Below, in pieces: positions 20,129 through 31,335 of a DNA stretch of 64,000 nucleotides. The stretch covers positions 32,275 to 96,274 of the forward strand of contig NZ_JRKJ01000010.1 of assembly GCF_000770795.1 (NCBI RefSeq), written 5' to 3'. The notes under the pieces were generated by a model. It was not told where the DNA came from. It saw only the letters and a list, made by a program, of their open reading frames with translations, and ran no database searches. Numbering within the stretch: the stretch's first letter is position 1; every line of letters begins with the position of its first letter. The translations under genes were made by a program, and so were the position numbers. The DNA comes from Lysobacter dokdonensis DS-58. Lineage in GTDB: Bacteria > Pseudomonadota > Gammaproteobacteria > Xanthomonadales > Xanthomonadaceae.

Positions 20129-22992
20129 GTGGGGCGCTTACTCGCACTGCTTCTGCTGTGCATGCTCGCTGCCGGCGCAAACGCCGCCGGCAAGCCCGTC
20201 AACGCCTACTTCCGCGAAACCTGGACCACCCGCGAAGGCCTGCCGCACAACCAGGTCAACGCGATCGCGCAGTCGCCCGACGGCTATCTGTGGTTCGGCA
20301 CATGGGAAGGCCTGGTCCGTTACAACGGGCTCGAATTCCACGTCATCGACCGCCGCAACACGCCGGCCTTGCGCGACAACGGCATCCGTTCGATCCGCGT
20401 CGCGCCCGATGGCGCGCTCGTCGTCGGCACGTCGCGCGGTGGCGTCAGCGTGCTGCGCGATGGCGCGTGGCGCACGTACGGCAAGCGCGAAGGGCTGGCG
20501 CAGGAAGAAGTCATGGACGCGGTGCTCGATGCGAAGCACCGCCTGTGGGTCGCCACGGAAAGCGCGGGCTTCACGCGCATCGATCCCGACGGCCGCGCGC
20601 ACCAGTACAACCAATCGACCGGCGTGCCGACGAACATCACCTTCGGCCTCGTGCGCGATCGCGACGACTCTGTGTGGGCCTCCACCGCCGCGGGCGTCCT
20701 GAGGTTCGTTGGCGACAAGGCGCCCATCGTCTACAACGAAGACGACGGCCTGCCGAACGCGCCGATCTTCCACCTCGAACAGATGCCCGACGGCACGCTG
20801 TACGCCGGCACCGAACGCGGCGCGTACCGCCGCGTCGGCGAACGCTTCGAGCCGGTTTCGGCCGCATTGCCCGCCGACGGCGTGCCGAGCCTCGTGCGCG
20901 ATGTCGGCGGCGATCTGTGGGTCGGCACGATCAACCACGGCCTGTTGCGCCTGGGCGCCGACGGCACGCTCGATGCGCTGAGCAGCCAGAAGGGGCTGCC
21001 GAACAACCGCGTCGCCGCGTTGTTCGTCGATCGGGAGGGCAGCCTGTGGGCGGGCACGAACGCGGGCCTGCTGCGCCTGCGCGACGCGCCGTTCACCACA
21101 TTCAACACCGAGCAGGGCCTCAGCGACGACTACGTGCGCGCGATCGTCGAAGGCCGCGACGGCAGCATCTGGATCGGCACCAGCCGCGGCCTGAATCGCT
21201 GGAAGGACGGCAAGGTCGTCGATGTGCTGACGAGCGCGGACGGCCTGCCGGGCGACTCGATCCTCAGCCTGCTCACCGAAGACGACGACAGCCTCTGGGT
21301 CGGCACGTACGTCGGCGGCTTGTTGCGATTGCGCGACGGCAAGGTCGTCGAACACTACGACACCGGCAACGGCATGCCGGGGAGCAACCAGGTGCGCGCA
21401 CTCGCGCACGGGCGCGATGGATCGCTGTGGATCGGCACGTCACGCGGGCTCGTGCAGCGGAAGGACGGCCGGTTCCGTTTGTTCGGCGCAGCCGCGGGAT
21501 TGCCGCGCGATTTCGTGCTCGCACTGCACGTCGCGCGCGATGGGGCGGTTTGGGTCGGCACGGCGAACGGCGCCGCACGCGTCATCGACGACCGCGTCGA
21601 ACCGATCGACCTCCACGCGATGAACGACGCGCAGGACGTCTTCGATTTTCATGAAGACAGCGATGGGTCGGTGTGGATCGCGACCGACCGCGGTCTCGTG
21701 CGTTATCGCAACGGACGTATCGCTGCGATCGGCCTGGCGCAAGGCTTGCCGATCGACACGCTGTTCCAGGTTGTCGACGACCAGGCCGGCAGCCTGTGGC
21801 TCACGTCGAATCGCGGCGTGCTGCGCGTCGCGCGCCGCGATGCCGAAGCGGTGCTCGCCGGAACGCAGCGCACGGTGAATCCAGATCAATTCGGCGAACC
21901 CGATGGTCTGGCGAGCAGCCAGGCGAACGGTGGCTCGGGCCCCGCGGCGATCCGCGATTCGAAGGGGCGCCTGTGGGTGGCCACCGCGCGCGGCGCGGCG
22001 ATGGTCGATCCGAAAGTGCTCCACAGTTATCGCCGCCACTTGCCGCCGGTGGTGATCGAACAAGTCCTCGCCGATGATCGCGAACTGCCGGCGCAATCGC
22101 GCATCGTGTTGCCGCCGGGCACGCGCAAGCTCGAATTCCACTACGCCGGCCTGAGCTTCCAGATGCCGCGCCTGCTGCGGTATCGCTACCGCCTCGAAGG
22201 CGTCGACGCCGGCTGGAACGAACGCGGCAACCAGCGCGTCGCGCAATACACCAACCTGGCGCCGGGCAAGTACCGGTTCTTCGTCACCTCATCCGCGCCG
22301 GGGCTGGGGCAGGGGTGGAACACCGATGTCACGACGCTGGAAATCGAGATCCAGCGGCGCTTCTGGCAGAACGCGTGGTTCATGGCGCTGTGCGGCGTCG
22401 GCCTGTTGTTACTGGTGTTGTTCTACATCCGCTGGCGCACGCGCAGCCTGCGCATGCGTGCGCTGGAACTGGAGCGCGTCGTCGAAGAACGCACGCGCGA
22501 CCTGCAGCGCCAGGCGCGCGAGGATGCGCTGACCGGCTTGCAGAATCGGCGCAGCCTCGACGAACGCCTCGCGCACGCATTCGACACGGCCGTGCGCACG
22601 CAGCAGCCCCTGAGCTTCGCGCTGCTGGACATCGACCATTTCAAGCACATCAACGACGAGTATTCGCACGCCGCGGGCGACGAGGCGCTGCGCGAAGTCG
22701 CGCGCGTCCTACTTGAGGCGCTGGATCACGACGCGCTCCTGGCGCGCTGGGGCGGCGAAGAATTCGCCGTACTGTTTCCCACATCGACGCTCGAGGAGGC
22801 GCGCGCACGCTGCGAGCTCGCGCGCGCCGCCATCGAGAACCTCAACTGCGATGCGTTCGCGCCGGGCTGGCGCATGACGCTGAGCGGCGGCGTGTGCGAC
22901 CGCACGGGCCTGGCGCACCACGAACGCCTCGTACGGCGCGCCGATCAGCTGCTGTACGAGGCGAAGCGGGCAGGGCGCAACCGGATCGTCGG

Positions 22993-22996
<4 letters not shown>
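20129..22996 (+). CDS. Two-component-regulator propeller / GGDEF diguanylate cyclase
   Basis: A 955-residue membrane sensor expected to make c-di-GMP. Signal peptide (residues 1-19), then many propeller repeats of the type [12 protein letters not shown] from about 35 to 640, a Y_Y_Y domain ([17 protein letters not shown], about 680-755), one transmembrane helix ([18 protein letters not shown]), a short coiled coil, and a GGDEF domain. The catalytic motif is GGEEF. The inhibitory RxxD site five residues before it is absent, so product inhibition at that site is not expected. Start GTG, two bases after orn, suggests translational coupling. The ligand of the periplasmic propeller is unknown. Confidence 0.92.
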
Positions 22997-25362
<2,366 letters not shown>

Positions 25363-25434
25363 GGCGTGGGGCTCCGGCTCGAAGGGGGGAGAAAGCGCGG
25401 TATTTTACAGTCCCCGTGTCACTACTGCCTGCAC

Positions 25435-26256
25435 ATGACCCAGACCCGCCCGGTCTTCTACGTCTCCGACGGCACCGGCATCACGGCCGAGACCATCGGC
25501 CACAGCCTGCTGACCCAGTTCGCGGACACGCGGTTCACCACCGACCGCATCCCGTTCGTCGACACCGCCGAGAAAGCCCGCGAGGCCTCGCACCGCATTC
25601 GTGAGGCCGGCGAGGCCGCCGGGCTGCGGCCCATCGTGGTCAACTCCTGCGTCGACAACGAGCTCTATCGGATCCTGGCCGAGAGTGGCGGGCTGATGCT
25701 CGACATCTTCGCGCCCTTCATCGAGCCGCTGGAGCGGGAGCTGGGCGAGCAGCGCAAGCTGCGGGTAGGGCAGGCGCACGGCATGGTCGATTTCGAGGCC
25801 TACCACCGCCGCATCAACGCGATGAATTACGCGCTGACGCACGACGACGGCATCAGCATGGATTTCGACGATGCAGAAGTGATCCTGGTCGGCGTGTCGC
25901 GGGCGGGCAAGACGCCCACCTGCGTGTATCTGGCGCTGCATTACGGTATCTGCGCGGCCAACTATCCGCTGACCGAAGACGATCTGGAGGCCGATCGCCT
26001 CCCGGACAAGTTGCGCGCGCATCGCCACAAGTTGTTCGGCCTGACGATCGACCCGACGCGCCTGCACCAGATCCGCCAGGAACGCCGGCCCAATTCGCGC
26101 TACGCGCAGTTCGACACGTGCAAGCGCGAAGTGGCGCAGGCCGAACACATCTTCCGCAACGAACGGCTGACGACGTTGAGCACCACGCACACGTCCATCG
26201 AGGAGATCGCCGGCAAGGTGCTCACCACGCTGGGCATCCACCGGGTGATGTTCTGA
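25435..26256 (+). CDS. ppsR: PEP synthase regulatory protein (bifunctional kinase/pyrophosphorylase)
   Basis: Inactivates PpsA by ADP-dependent phosphorylation of its catalytic-region threonine and reactivates it by phosphorolysis. 273 residues. The P-loop-like motif GVSRAGKT lies at residues 153-160, and the N-terminus [16 protein letters not shown] is diagnostic for DUF299 proteins. It is divergent from ppsA, the enzyme it controls. Confidence 0.96.
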   Translation: MTQTRPVFYVSDGTGITAETIGHSLLTQFADTRFTTDRIPFVDTAEKAREASHRIREAGEAAGLRPIVVNSCVDNELYRILAESGGLMLDIFAPFIEPLERELGEQRKLRVGQAHGMVDFEAYHRRINAMNYALTHDDGISMDFDDAEVILVGVSRAGKTPTCVYLALHYGICAANYPLTEDDLEADRLPDKLRAHRHKLFGLTIDPTRLHQIRQERRPNSRYAQFDTCKREVAQAEHIFRNERLTTLSTTHTSIEEIAGKVLTTLGIHRVMF

Positions 26257-26285
26257 CAGCGTGAATCCAAGGGCCTTTTTTCGAG

Positions 26286-26316
26286 ACGTTTTGCGGCCGT
26301 TGGGAAAGTAAAACGT
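26286..26316. repeat. Inverted repeat between ppsR and the DUF1249 gene
   Basis: ACGTTTT (26286-26292) and AAAACGT (26310-26316) are complementary with a 17-base spacer. It could be an operator for the downstream gene; nothing else supports a role. Confidence 0.3.
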
Positions 26317-26379
26317 TAGGCCTGCAAATGCGCGCCGTCAATGCTGCGCGCATGGGGATCGGGCGTGTAGGATCGGGCC

Positions 26380-26868
26380 ATGAGCAGACTCGCACCACGC
26401 ACCACGCGCATCCCGAAATTGAGCCGCTTCGGCTGGCTGATGGGGCTGTACGCGGAGAACCACGTGCGCCTGGTGCGCCTGTTCGAACCGCAGGACCTGC
26501 CGGTCGGCCGCTACGTCTCCAGCGTGGGCGACGGCCTCGACGTCATCCTGGATGTCGTCGAGCGCCATGCCTACACGGTGGAACTGCGATTGAGCTACGC
26601 CATGCACGACCCGGTAACCGGCCAGCCGGATCCGTCGGCGCACCTGCGCCTGTATCGCGATGCGCAGCAGGTGGAGGCCACGCACTGTTACGTCGGGCGG
26701 CGCTGGCAGGACGTCATCGGCATGTATCCGCCGCCGGAAGAAGTCGTTTGCCATCGGCTGCGGATGAACACATTCCTGGGCAAGTGGATCCAGTACCTGG
26801 CAGAGCAGGGCCACGGAGCGGCCACGCTGGTGCGCCTGCCGACCGAATCGGTCGTGATCGCGGCCTGA
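26380..26868 (+). CDS. DUF1249 family (YqiB-like) protein
   Basis: A 162-residue soluble protein. The N-terminal PRTTRIPKLSRFGWLMGLYAENH and middle HPVTGQPDPSAHLRLYRDAQ-like segment (here HDPVTGQPDPSAHLRLYRDA) match DUF1249, exemplified by E. coli YqiB, of unknown function. It is followed by the promoter of the tRNA operon. Confidence 0.82.
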   Translation: MSRLAPRTTRIPKLSRFGWLMGLYAENHVRLVRLFEPQDLPVGRYVSSVGDGLDVILDVVERHAYTVELRLSYAMHDPVTGQPDPSAHLRLYRDAQQVEATHCYVGRRWQDVIGMYPPPEEVVCHRLRMNTFLGKWIQYLAEQGHGAATLVRLPTESVVIAA

Positions 26869-26910
26869 GTCGACGCATCGCTTCCGCATCGTCGGCGTTT
26901 CAAAAAAGTG

Positions 26911-26939
26911 TTGACGGTCTCCGGAGTGGACCCTAAACT
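26911..26939 (+). promoter_or_regulatory. Promoter of the tRNA-Ala/tRNA-Glu operon
   Basis: TTGACG (26911-26916), exactly 17 bases, then TAAACT (26934-26939). Transcription would begin near 26946, about ten bases before tRNA-Ala. The region just after the -10 is GC-rich (GCCGGC), the pattern of growth-rate or stringently controlled promoters. Confidence 0.75.
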
Positions 26940-26956
26940 TGCCGGCTTCCAGCAGT

Positions 26957-27032
26957 GGGGCCATAGCTCAGCTGGGAGAGCGCCTGCATGGCATGCAGGA
27001 GGTCGCCGGTTCGATCCCGGCTGGCTCCACCA
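26957..27032 (+). tRNA. tRNA-Ala (anticodon GGC)
   Basis: 76 bases including an encoded CCA. Acceptor GGGGCCA pairs with TGGCTCC (one G-T pair). The anticodon arm CCTGC-ATGGCAT-GCAGG gives anticodon GGC. The T arm contains GGTTCGATCC. Confidence 0.96.
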
Positions 27033-27058
27033 AAAAATTCAAGTTGCAAACAGCTACT

Positions 27059-27134
27059 GTCCCCATCGTCTAGAGGCCTAGGACATTACCCTTTCACGGT
27101 AGCGACCGGGGTTCGAATCCCCGTGGGGACGCCA
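27059..27134 (+). tRNA. tRNA-Glu (anticodon TTC)
   Basis: 76 bases including an encoded CCA. Acceptor GTCCCCA pairs with TGGGGAC, the anticodon loop is CTTTCAC with anticodon TTC, and the T arm has GGTTCGAATCC. It lies 26 bases after tRNA-Ala and shares its terminator. Confidence 0.96.
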
Positions 27135-27137
27135 ATC

Positions 27138-27169
27138 AAAACCCGCTGACTCGTCAGCGGGTTTTTTTT
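27138..27169 (+). terminator. Intrinsic terminator of the tRNA operon
   Basis: AAAACCCGCTGAC pairs with GTCAGCGGGTTTT in a near-perfect stem with a very short loop, followed by a run of eight T. One of the strongest terminators in the window. Confidence 0.9.
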
Positions 27170-27494
27170 GCGCCGCGATTTACTGCGGAACGAGCGCGAA
27201 CGAAATTCGGCAAGACGCGAACGCGCCGACGGCGGATCAACGTTCCATCCAGGGCGCGGTCCATGCCTGCAAAGTCGATCGCGCGAATGCCGCAACGGCA
27301 ACCAATCGCAGCGTAAGAGCAGTGCGTGTCAACGCGTCGCTTCGAGGGAGTCCAGTGGCGCCGGAGCCGTGCCAGTACACGTTCGGTCCTAGTTCGCACG
27401 GAAGATGCATTATGCGAAGTTTCGTATAGGGATATCAGCGGGTTCTCCTTGCGGCTCCCGCCTCTCCTCCGGCCAGCAATCTGAGTGAAACCAG
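27170..27494. other. Intergenic stretch with no recognised gene
   Basis: About 325 bases between the tRNA terminator and the hairpin after the tyrosinase gene. Parts near 27361-27480 are lower in G+C (about 57-60 percent by hand count) than the flanking genes. Open frames here encode only low-complexity Arg/Ser-rich peptides. No direct repeat of the tRNA-Glu 3' end was found. Confidence 0.5.
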
Positions 27495-27523
27495 AGGCTT
27501 GAGGCTTCCACCTCAAGCCTTTT
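27495..27523. terminator. Hairpin terminator at the 3' side of the tyrosinase gene
   Basis: AGGCTTGAGG (27495-27504) and CCTCAAGCCT (27511-27520) are perfect ten-base complements with a six-base loop. TTT follows on the plus strand. It lies 34 bases beyond the tyrosinase stop and probably ends that leftward transcript. Confidence 0.65.
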
Positions 27524-27556
27524 GGCTCCCAACATCAAGTTCGTTCATGCGTACCG

Positions 27557-30500
27557 CTACTTCGCACTCCGGTGCGGGCCCACGTGGACGTGGGTGCTCG
27601 CGTCGCTGACTTCGCCGCGGTCGTCGGTCACAACGACCCGGACGATTCGGTGTTCGGTTTCGGGGACCTGCACGGTGACCTCGAATGGCGGCGCGGTCTT
27701 CGTGCCCACTGGCTGGAAGTTCGCGACGAACAGGTCGCTGTCTGCCAGGAAGAACTCGACGGACTTGATCTGACCGTCGTCGTCCCTGGCATCCGCCGAC
27801 AGGATCACGGTACCGGGCGCGTCGCCTGGCCGTGCTTGCATGCTGACCACCGGCGGCAGGTTTTCGACGCCAACAACCAGCTTGTCCTCGACCGTCGACA
27901 ATCCCTCGGCGTCTTCCGCCACCACGCGCAGGCGTTGCGGGCCCAGTCCCGGGGTCCATTCGAAGGTATTGGCGCCCGCCTCCGTTTGCACGGGTTTGTC
28001 ATCGACGAACAGCGTGACTTTGCGAATCTCGCCATTCGGGTCCACCGCGTCGACGTTCAACTTCAACGGCTGACCCGCGTGCACCAGGGCGTCTTGAAGC
28101 ATCATCCGCACGCTCGGCGGTTCCGATGCAACCGCGCGGTTGGCGGCGAGCGATGCGTCGAAAACCAGGTCGTCCAGCGCGTTGTCGTTGAACTGATGCA
28201 CCTCGACTGCGAGTACGTTGGGGCCTGCGTGCAGCAGATCGGGCGGTAGGCGCACCGGAAAATACGCGAGCTCCGCAGCGCCCGTGACCGGCTTGAGCGC
28301 TTGCTTGTCGAAGTTGGCGCGATGCACTTCGCGGCCATTGAGGTACACGACGGCGCCGTCATCGGCACGCAGGCGCAGCGTCAGGTCGCGTAGCAAACGC
28401 GGATCTTCGATGTCGAACCGCTTTCGGAAATACGCAACTCGCGTCCCTGCGGCGACGGCCGACATCGCTTCCACGTCCGGTGCGAAGCCTAGCGGTGCCG
28501 GCGCTTCCTGCCATTTCGCGTCGTCGTAATCGAGTGCGGCCCAGTCGCCAGGCGGTTGGTCGAACGTCGCATGCCGCCAAATGCTGCGTTCCTTGACCAG
28601 GTTGAGTTGTGATACGTCCAGCTGGAATCGCACGCCGCCGACCATCGCTTCGCCGGCGGCGCCATCCGTACGTCTTTGCACGACGTCGAACAGCAACGGC
28701 GCCTTCATCGGCTTGTAGTTGCGACGCAGATGGAACACGACCCGCAGCGGGAACCGCTCGCCCGGCTTCAAGGCGATTCCGTTCAGCACATCGTCCGTGC
28801 CCTTCAATCGCAGGAACGCGAAATCCTTCGGCGCACCGCGAATCCCCTGCGCCTCCCGCGCATTCACCCTGCCCTGTGTGCCCTGCCCCTGCAGGCGACG
28901 GAACAGTTCCGTCGGCATGCCCACCTCGATCGCCTGCACGTAACGTCCGAACGCCGCGTACCGCTGTGGAACTTCGCGGAACAACAGATCGGCCATCATC
29001 TCGCCGTCGGTGTCGTTCGCGATCAGCATCGACATCGCCGCCATCGTGCCGGTGAAGTCGTCGACGACCTGGATGTTCTTCCACGCCAGGTTGTTGCCGT
29101 TGCGCACGTTGGCGTTGATGTCCGTCGTTTCGCTGGTCGCGATCGGCGTCACGCGGCCCAGCAGACAGAAATGATGCTCGTCGCCGAGACATGCGTAATG
29201 CGCGGGATTCGGCGGATACCACGGAATCTCGAGGATGACCGCCTGGCCTGCCGGGATGACAGGGATCGTCAGCGGCGCGGTGTCGTACACAGGTGGCGTC
29301 AGCACCGAGCGATCGAAACTCGTCTTCGTCACGATGAAGCCTGTGCCGCTCGTCCACGGATCGATGGCCGAGCCGGTCGGCACGGTGCCGTTCCAAGGTC
29401 GCAAGCCCCCCGTCAGCACCGGCGCGGTCGCCGATGTGCCATATGCCGTCGCGCCTTCGAATCGCGCCGTGTTGGCGCGCTGCCACCGCGCCCACAATTC
29501 GTCGACCTTGCCGTGCAACAGGAAGAAGAACGGATCGCGTGCTGCCGTCGCGGCGACCGCCATCGAACCGCCCGTGCCGCCGATGTAGTTGTGGTTCGTC
29601 TTGTGGTTCGGCGCGTTCTCCAGCTGGAAGCTGAAGTTCTCGGAAGCGACGCTGCCGCGATAATTGTCCCAGCCCAACTGCGTCGCATCGGAATTGGTGC
29701 CCGGCGATCCCGCACTGAGGTTGCGAACGACCGTCGCGCTTTCCGACGTGTGCGGCTCCAGGGCCGGCGACAACGGCGCGCCCATTCCGGTGCCACCGGT
29801 GCCGCGTCCGGAATTGCCCATGAAGCTCGACGTGTAGAGATTCACGCCGCCGGTGCTCGTCGGGTCCTGCGTCCATTGCCAGTACATCAATTTGACGCGC
29901 GGATCGGCCTCCTGCAGCAGCAACTCCAGACGATTGATGAACTCGCGATGCCACGGCAGGAAACCTGCGTTGTCGTGTTCCGGCGCACGCACGTGGACTT
30001 GTTGTTGCTTGGTCCAGTAGTTGTAGCCGGTGAGCAATGCGAACGCCGGCGTGGTGGCGATCTCGATGTAGGCATCCCGCAGGCGCGTCCGTTCGGCAGC
30101 GCTGGCAGTGGCCGCATTGACGCGCGGCTTGGTGATCTCCGCACCCATCATGCGGTCGGCGCCACACACCGTGGTGTAGGCGTCGACCCAACTGTTCGGC
30201 CATGCCAATCCGGACGACGCTTTCGCCCAGTACAGATGCAACTGCTCGGTGCCGCTCGACGCCGTCGTTCCACGGTTCCGCACGCGCACGTACACATAGT
30301 TCGGCAACCCGTAGCGCGGATCGCGATATTCCGGATTCTGGTGCGCCGCTGGCGTCCATGGCGGCGACGCGGGATTGAACGGTGTCGGCCGCCAATTGGG
30401 ATCCGGGCTCGTGCGCACCCAGATGTCTTCCGAAATCCACATCGGCCCGGTATCGGGATTGGGTTGCGCGCCGGTATCGGCCGGCGTGTCGCGGATGTAG

Positions 30501-30583
30501 AGATCCGCTTGGGCGAACGCTGCGTTCGACGCGCACAGTGCAAGCGCGACGATCACGCCGCGCTGCAATCTCGTGACCTTCAT
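27557..30583 (-). CDS. Secreted multidomain tyrosinase (type-3 copper oxidase)
   Basis: A 1008-residue exported protein. Signal peptide residues 1-25 (cleavage after AFA or nearby). The type-3 copper domain spans about 137-425: CuA ligands His197, His203 and His212 (H-x8-H with FLPWHR), CuB ligands His327, His331 and His357, the last in DPFFFLLHGKVD, which fits the tyrosinase signature D-P-x-F-x3-H-x3-D. Residues 26-135 and about 436-508 look like two halves of one beta-sandwich domain split by the oxidase. About 665-815 is jelly-roll-like and 820-1008 holds two Ig-like modules. The start at 30583 has AAGGAGG upstream. The reaction is presumably phenol oxidation; the substrate is unknown. No MelC1-type copper chaperone is adjacent. 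Confidence 0.88.
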   Translation of the reverse strand: MKVTRLQRGVIVALALCASNAAFAQADLYIRDTPADTGAQPNPDTGPMWISEDIWVRTSPDPNWRPTPFNPASPPWTPAAHQNPEYRDPRYGLPNYVYVRVRNRGTTASSGTEQLHLYWAKASSGLAWPNSWVDAYTTVCGADRMMGAEITKPRVNAATASAAERTRLRDAYIEIATTPAFALLTGYNYWTKQQQVHVRAPEHDNAGFLPWHREFINRLELLLQEADPRVKLMYWQWTQDPTSTGGVNLYTSSFMGNSGRGTGGTGMGAPLSPALEPHTSESATVVRNLSAGSPGTNSDATQLGWDNYRGSVASENFSFQLENAPNHKTNHNYIGGTGGSMAVAATAARDPFFFLLHGKVDELWARWQRANTARFEGATAYGTSATAPVLTGGLRPWNGTVPTGSAIDPWTSGTGFIVTKTSFDRSVLTPPVYDTAPLTIPVIPAGQAVILEIPWYPPNPAHYACLGDEHHFCLLGRVTPIATSETTDINANVRNGNNLAWKNIQVVDDFTGTMAAMSMLIANDTDGEMMADLLFREVPQRYAAFGRYVQAIEVGMPTELFRRLQGQGTQGRVNAREAQGIRGAPKDFAFLRLKGTDDVLNGIALKPGERFPLRVVFHLRRNYKPMKAPLLFDVVQRRTDGAAGEAMVGGVRFQLDVSQLNLVKERSIWRHATFDQPPGDWAALDYDDAKWQEAPAPLGFAPDVEAMSAVAAGTRVAYFRKRFDIEDPRLLRDLTLRLRADDGAVVYLNGREVHRANFDKQALKPVTGAAELAYFPVRLPPDLLHAGPNVLAVEVHQFNDNALDDLVFDASLAANRAVASEPPSVRMMLQDALVHAGQPLKLNVDAVDPNGEIRKVTLFVDDKPVQTEAGANTFEWTPGLGPQRLRVVAEDAEGLSTVEDKLVVGVENLPPVVSMQARPGDAPGTVILSADARDDDGQIKSVEFFLADSDLFVANFQPVGTKTAPPFEVTVQVPETEHRIVRVVVTDDRGEVSDASTHVHVGPHRSAK

Positions 30584-30739
30584 GGCCAACCTCCTTGGCG
30601 GCCCCTGCAAGAGGGATGACGCAAGGAGTCGCCCGGATGGGTCACGTATTCAGCAAATCATTCGCGATCGTCGCTGCCCGATACCAATAGAACACCGCCC
30701 GCCACCCGTAAACGGCACGGCCAGGAGGTCAGTCATCGA

Positions 30740-31138
30740 TCACACCCCCTTGCATGCGGCCTGCACTTTATCGCCCAACGCGCGGAGTTGCTCGAAGGTG
30801 CGCTCGAGGCCCAATCCATCCAGCACGCGTTGCTCTTCCGCGCGCGCGGCGACGCAGGCTTGGCGTTGACGGGTACGCTTGTCGGCCTTCGCAGGCTTGG
30901 CCCCTCCCCCGCCGGACTTTGTCGATTTCGGCTTCGCGTTCTTCGCCGCCTTCGGCTTCTCTTCGCTTCCCTCCCCTACCCGCGACTCGGGCAGTGCGAT
31001 CGTCCTCGTCAGCCGGCTGCCTGCGGCGCACGCTGTGTCCTGATAGGACACGGCGCCGTCGGAAGACACGCAGCGGAACAATTCGGACGAGGAGAGAAGC
31101 AACACCCACCACGGCAATCGCTGCATGTCGGCATCCAT
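30740..31138 (-). CDS. DUF4124 domain-containing protein
   Basis: A 132-residue protein. After a short hydrophobic N-terminus the segment FRCVSSDGAVSYQDTACAAGS is typical of DUF4124, a small domain common in exported proteins of Xanthomonadaceae. The middle (about residues 58-90) is rich in Lys, Ala and Gly, and the C-terminus has ACVAARAEEQRVLDGLGL. Start could be ATG 31138 or 31126; neither has a good ribosome site. Upstream of the tyrosinase gene on the same strand with a 156-base gap. Function unknown. Confidence 0.65.
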   Translation of the reverse strand: MDADMQRLPWWVLLLSSSELFRCVSSDGAVSYQDTACAAGSRLTRTIALPESRVGEGSEEKPKAAKNAKPKSTKSGGGGAKPAKADKRTRQRQACVAARAEEQRVLDGLGLERTFEQLRALGDKVQAACKGV

Positions 31139-31335
31139 TCCGATCGAAAGGAGTGATGGCGGCGGGCGCCCGCTGCCGGAGTCGGCGAATCTCCGGTTCT
31201 TGGGGGCATCGCGGGATCAGCGGGGCGCCGCCGCCATCGGTGTCCAGAATGCCGATGCGCAGACGCGAGCGCAGTCAGCCAATCCCGCATCGTGTCGTCA
31301 GATTTCCCCGAATCGCGTCGCGCCAACCCGGCCGA

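Noticed and set aside
27086..27301. A 71-residue minus-strand reading frame ending in GIRTPVATVKG
   Set aside because: It is antisense to tRNA-Glu; this peptide is a well-known false prediction arising from tRNA genes.
27154..27516. A 120-residue minus-strand frame in the gene-free stretch
   Set aside because: Arg/Ser-rich, no recognised family, overlaps the tRNA terminator and the tyrosinase terminator.
27059..31335. Integrated island with att repeats at tRNA-Glu
   Set aside because: I looked for a copy of the tRNA 3' end to the right and for an integrase and found neither by eye.
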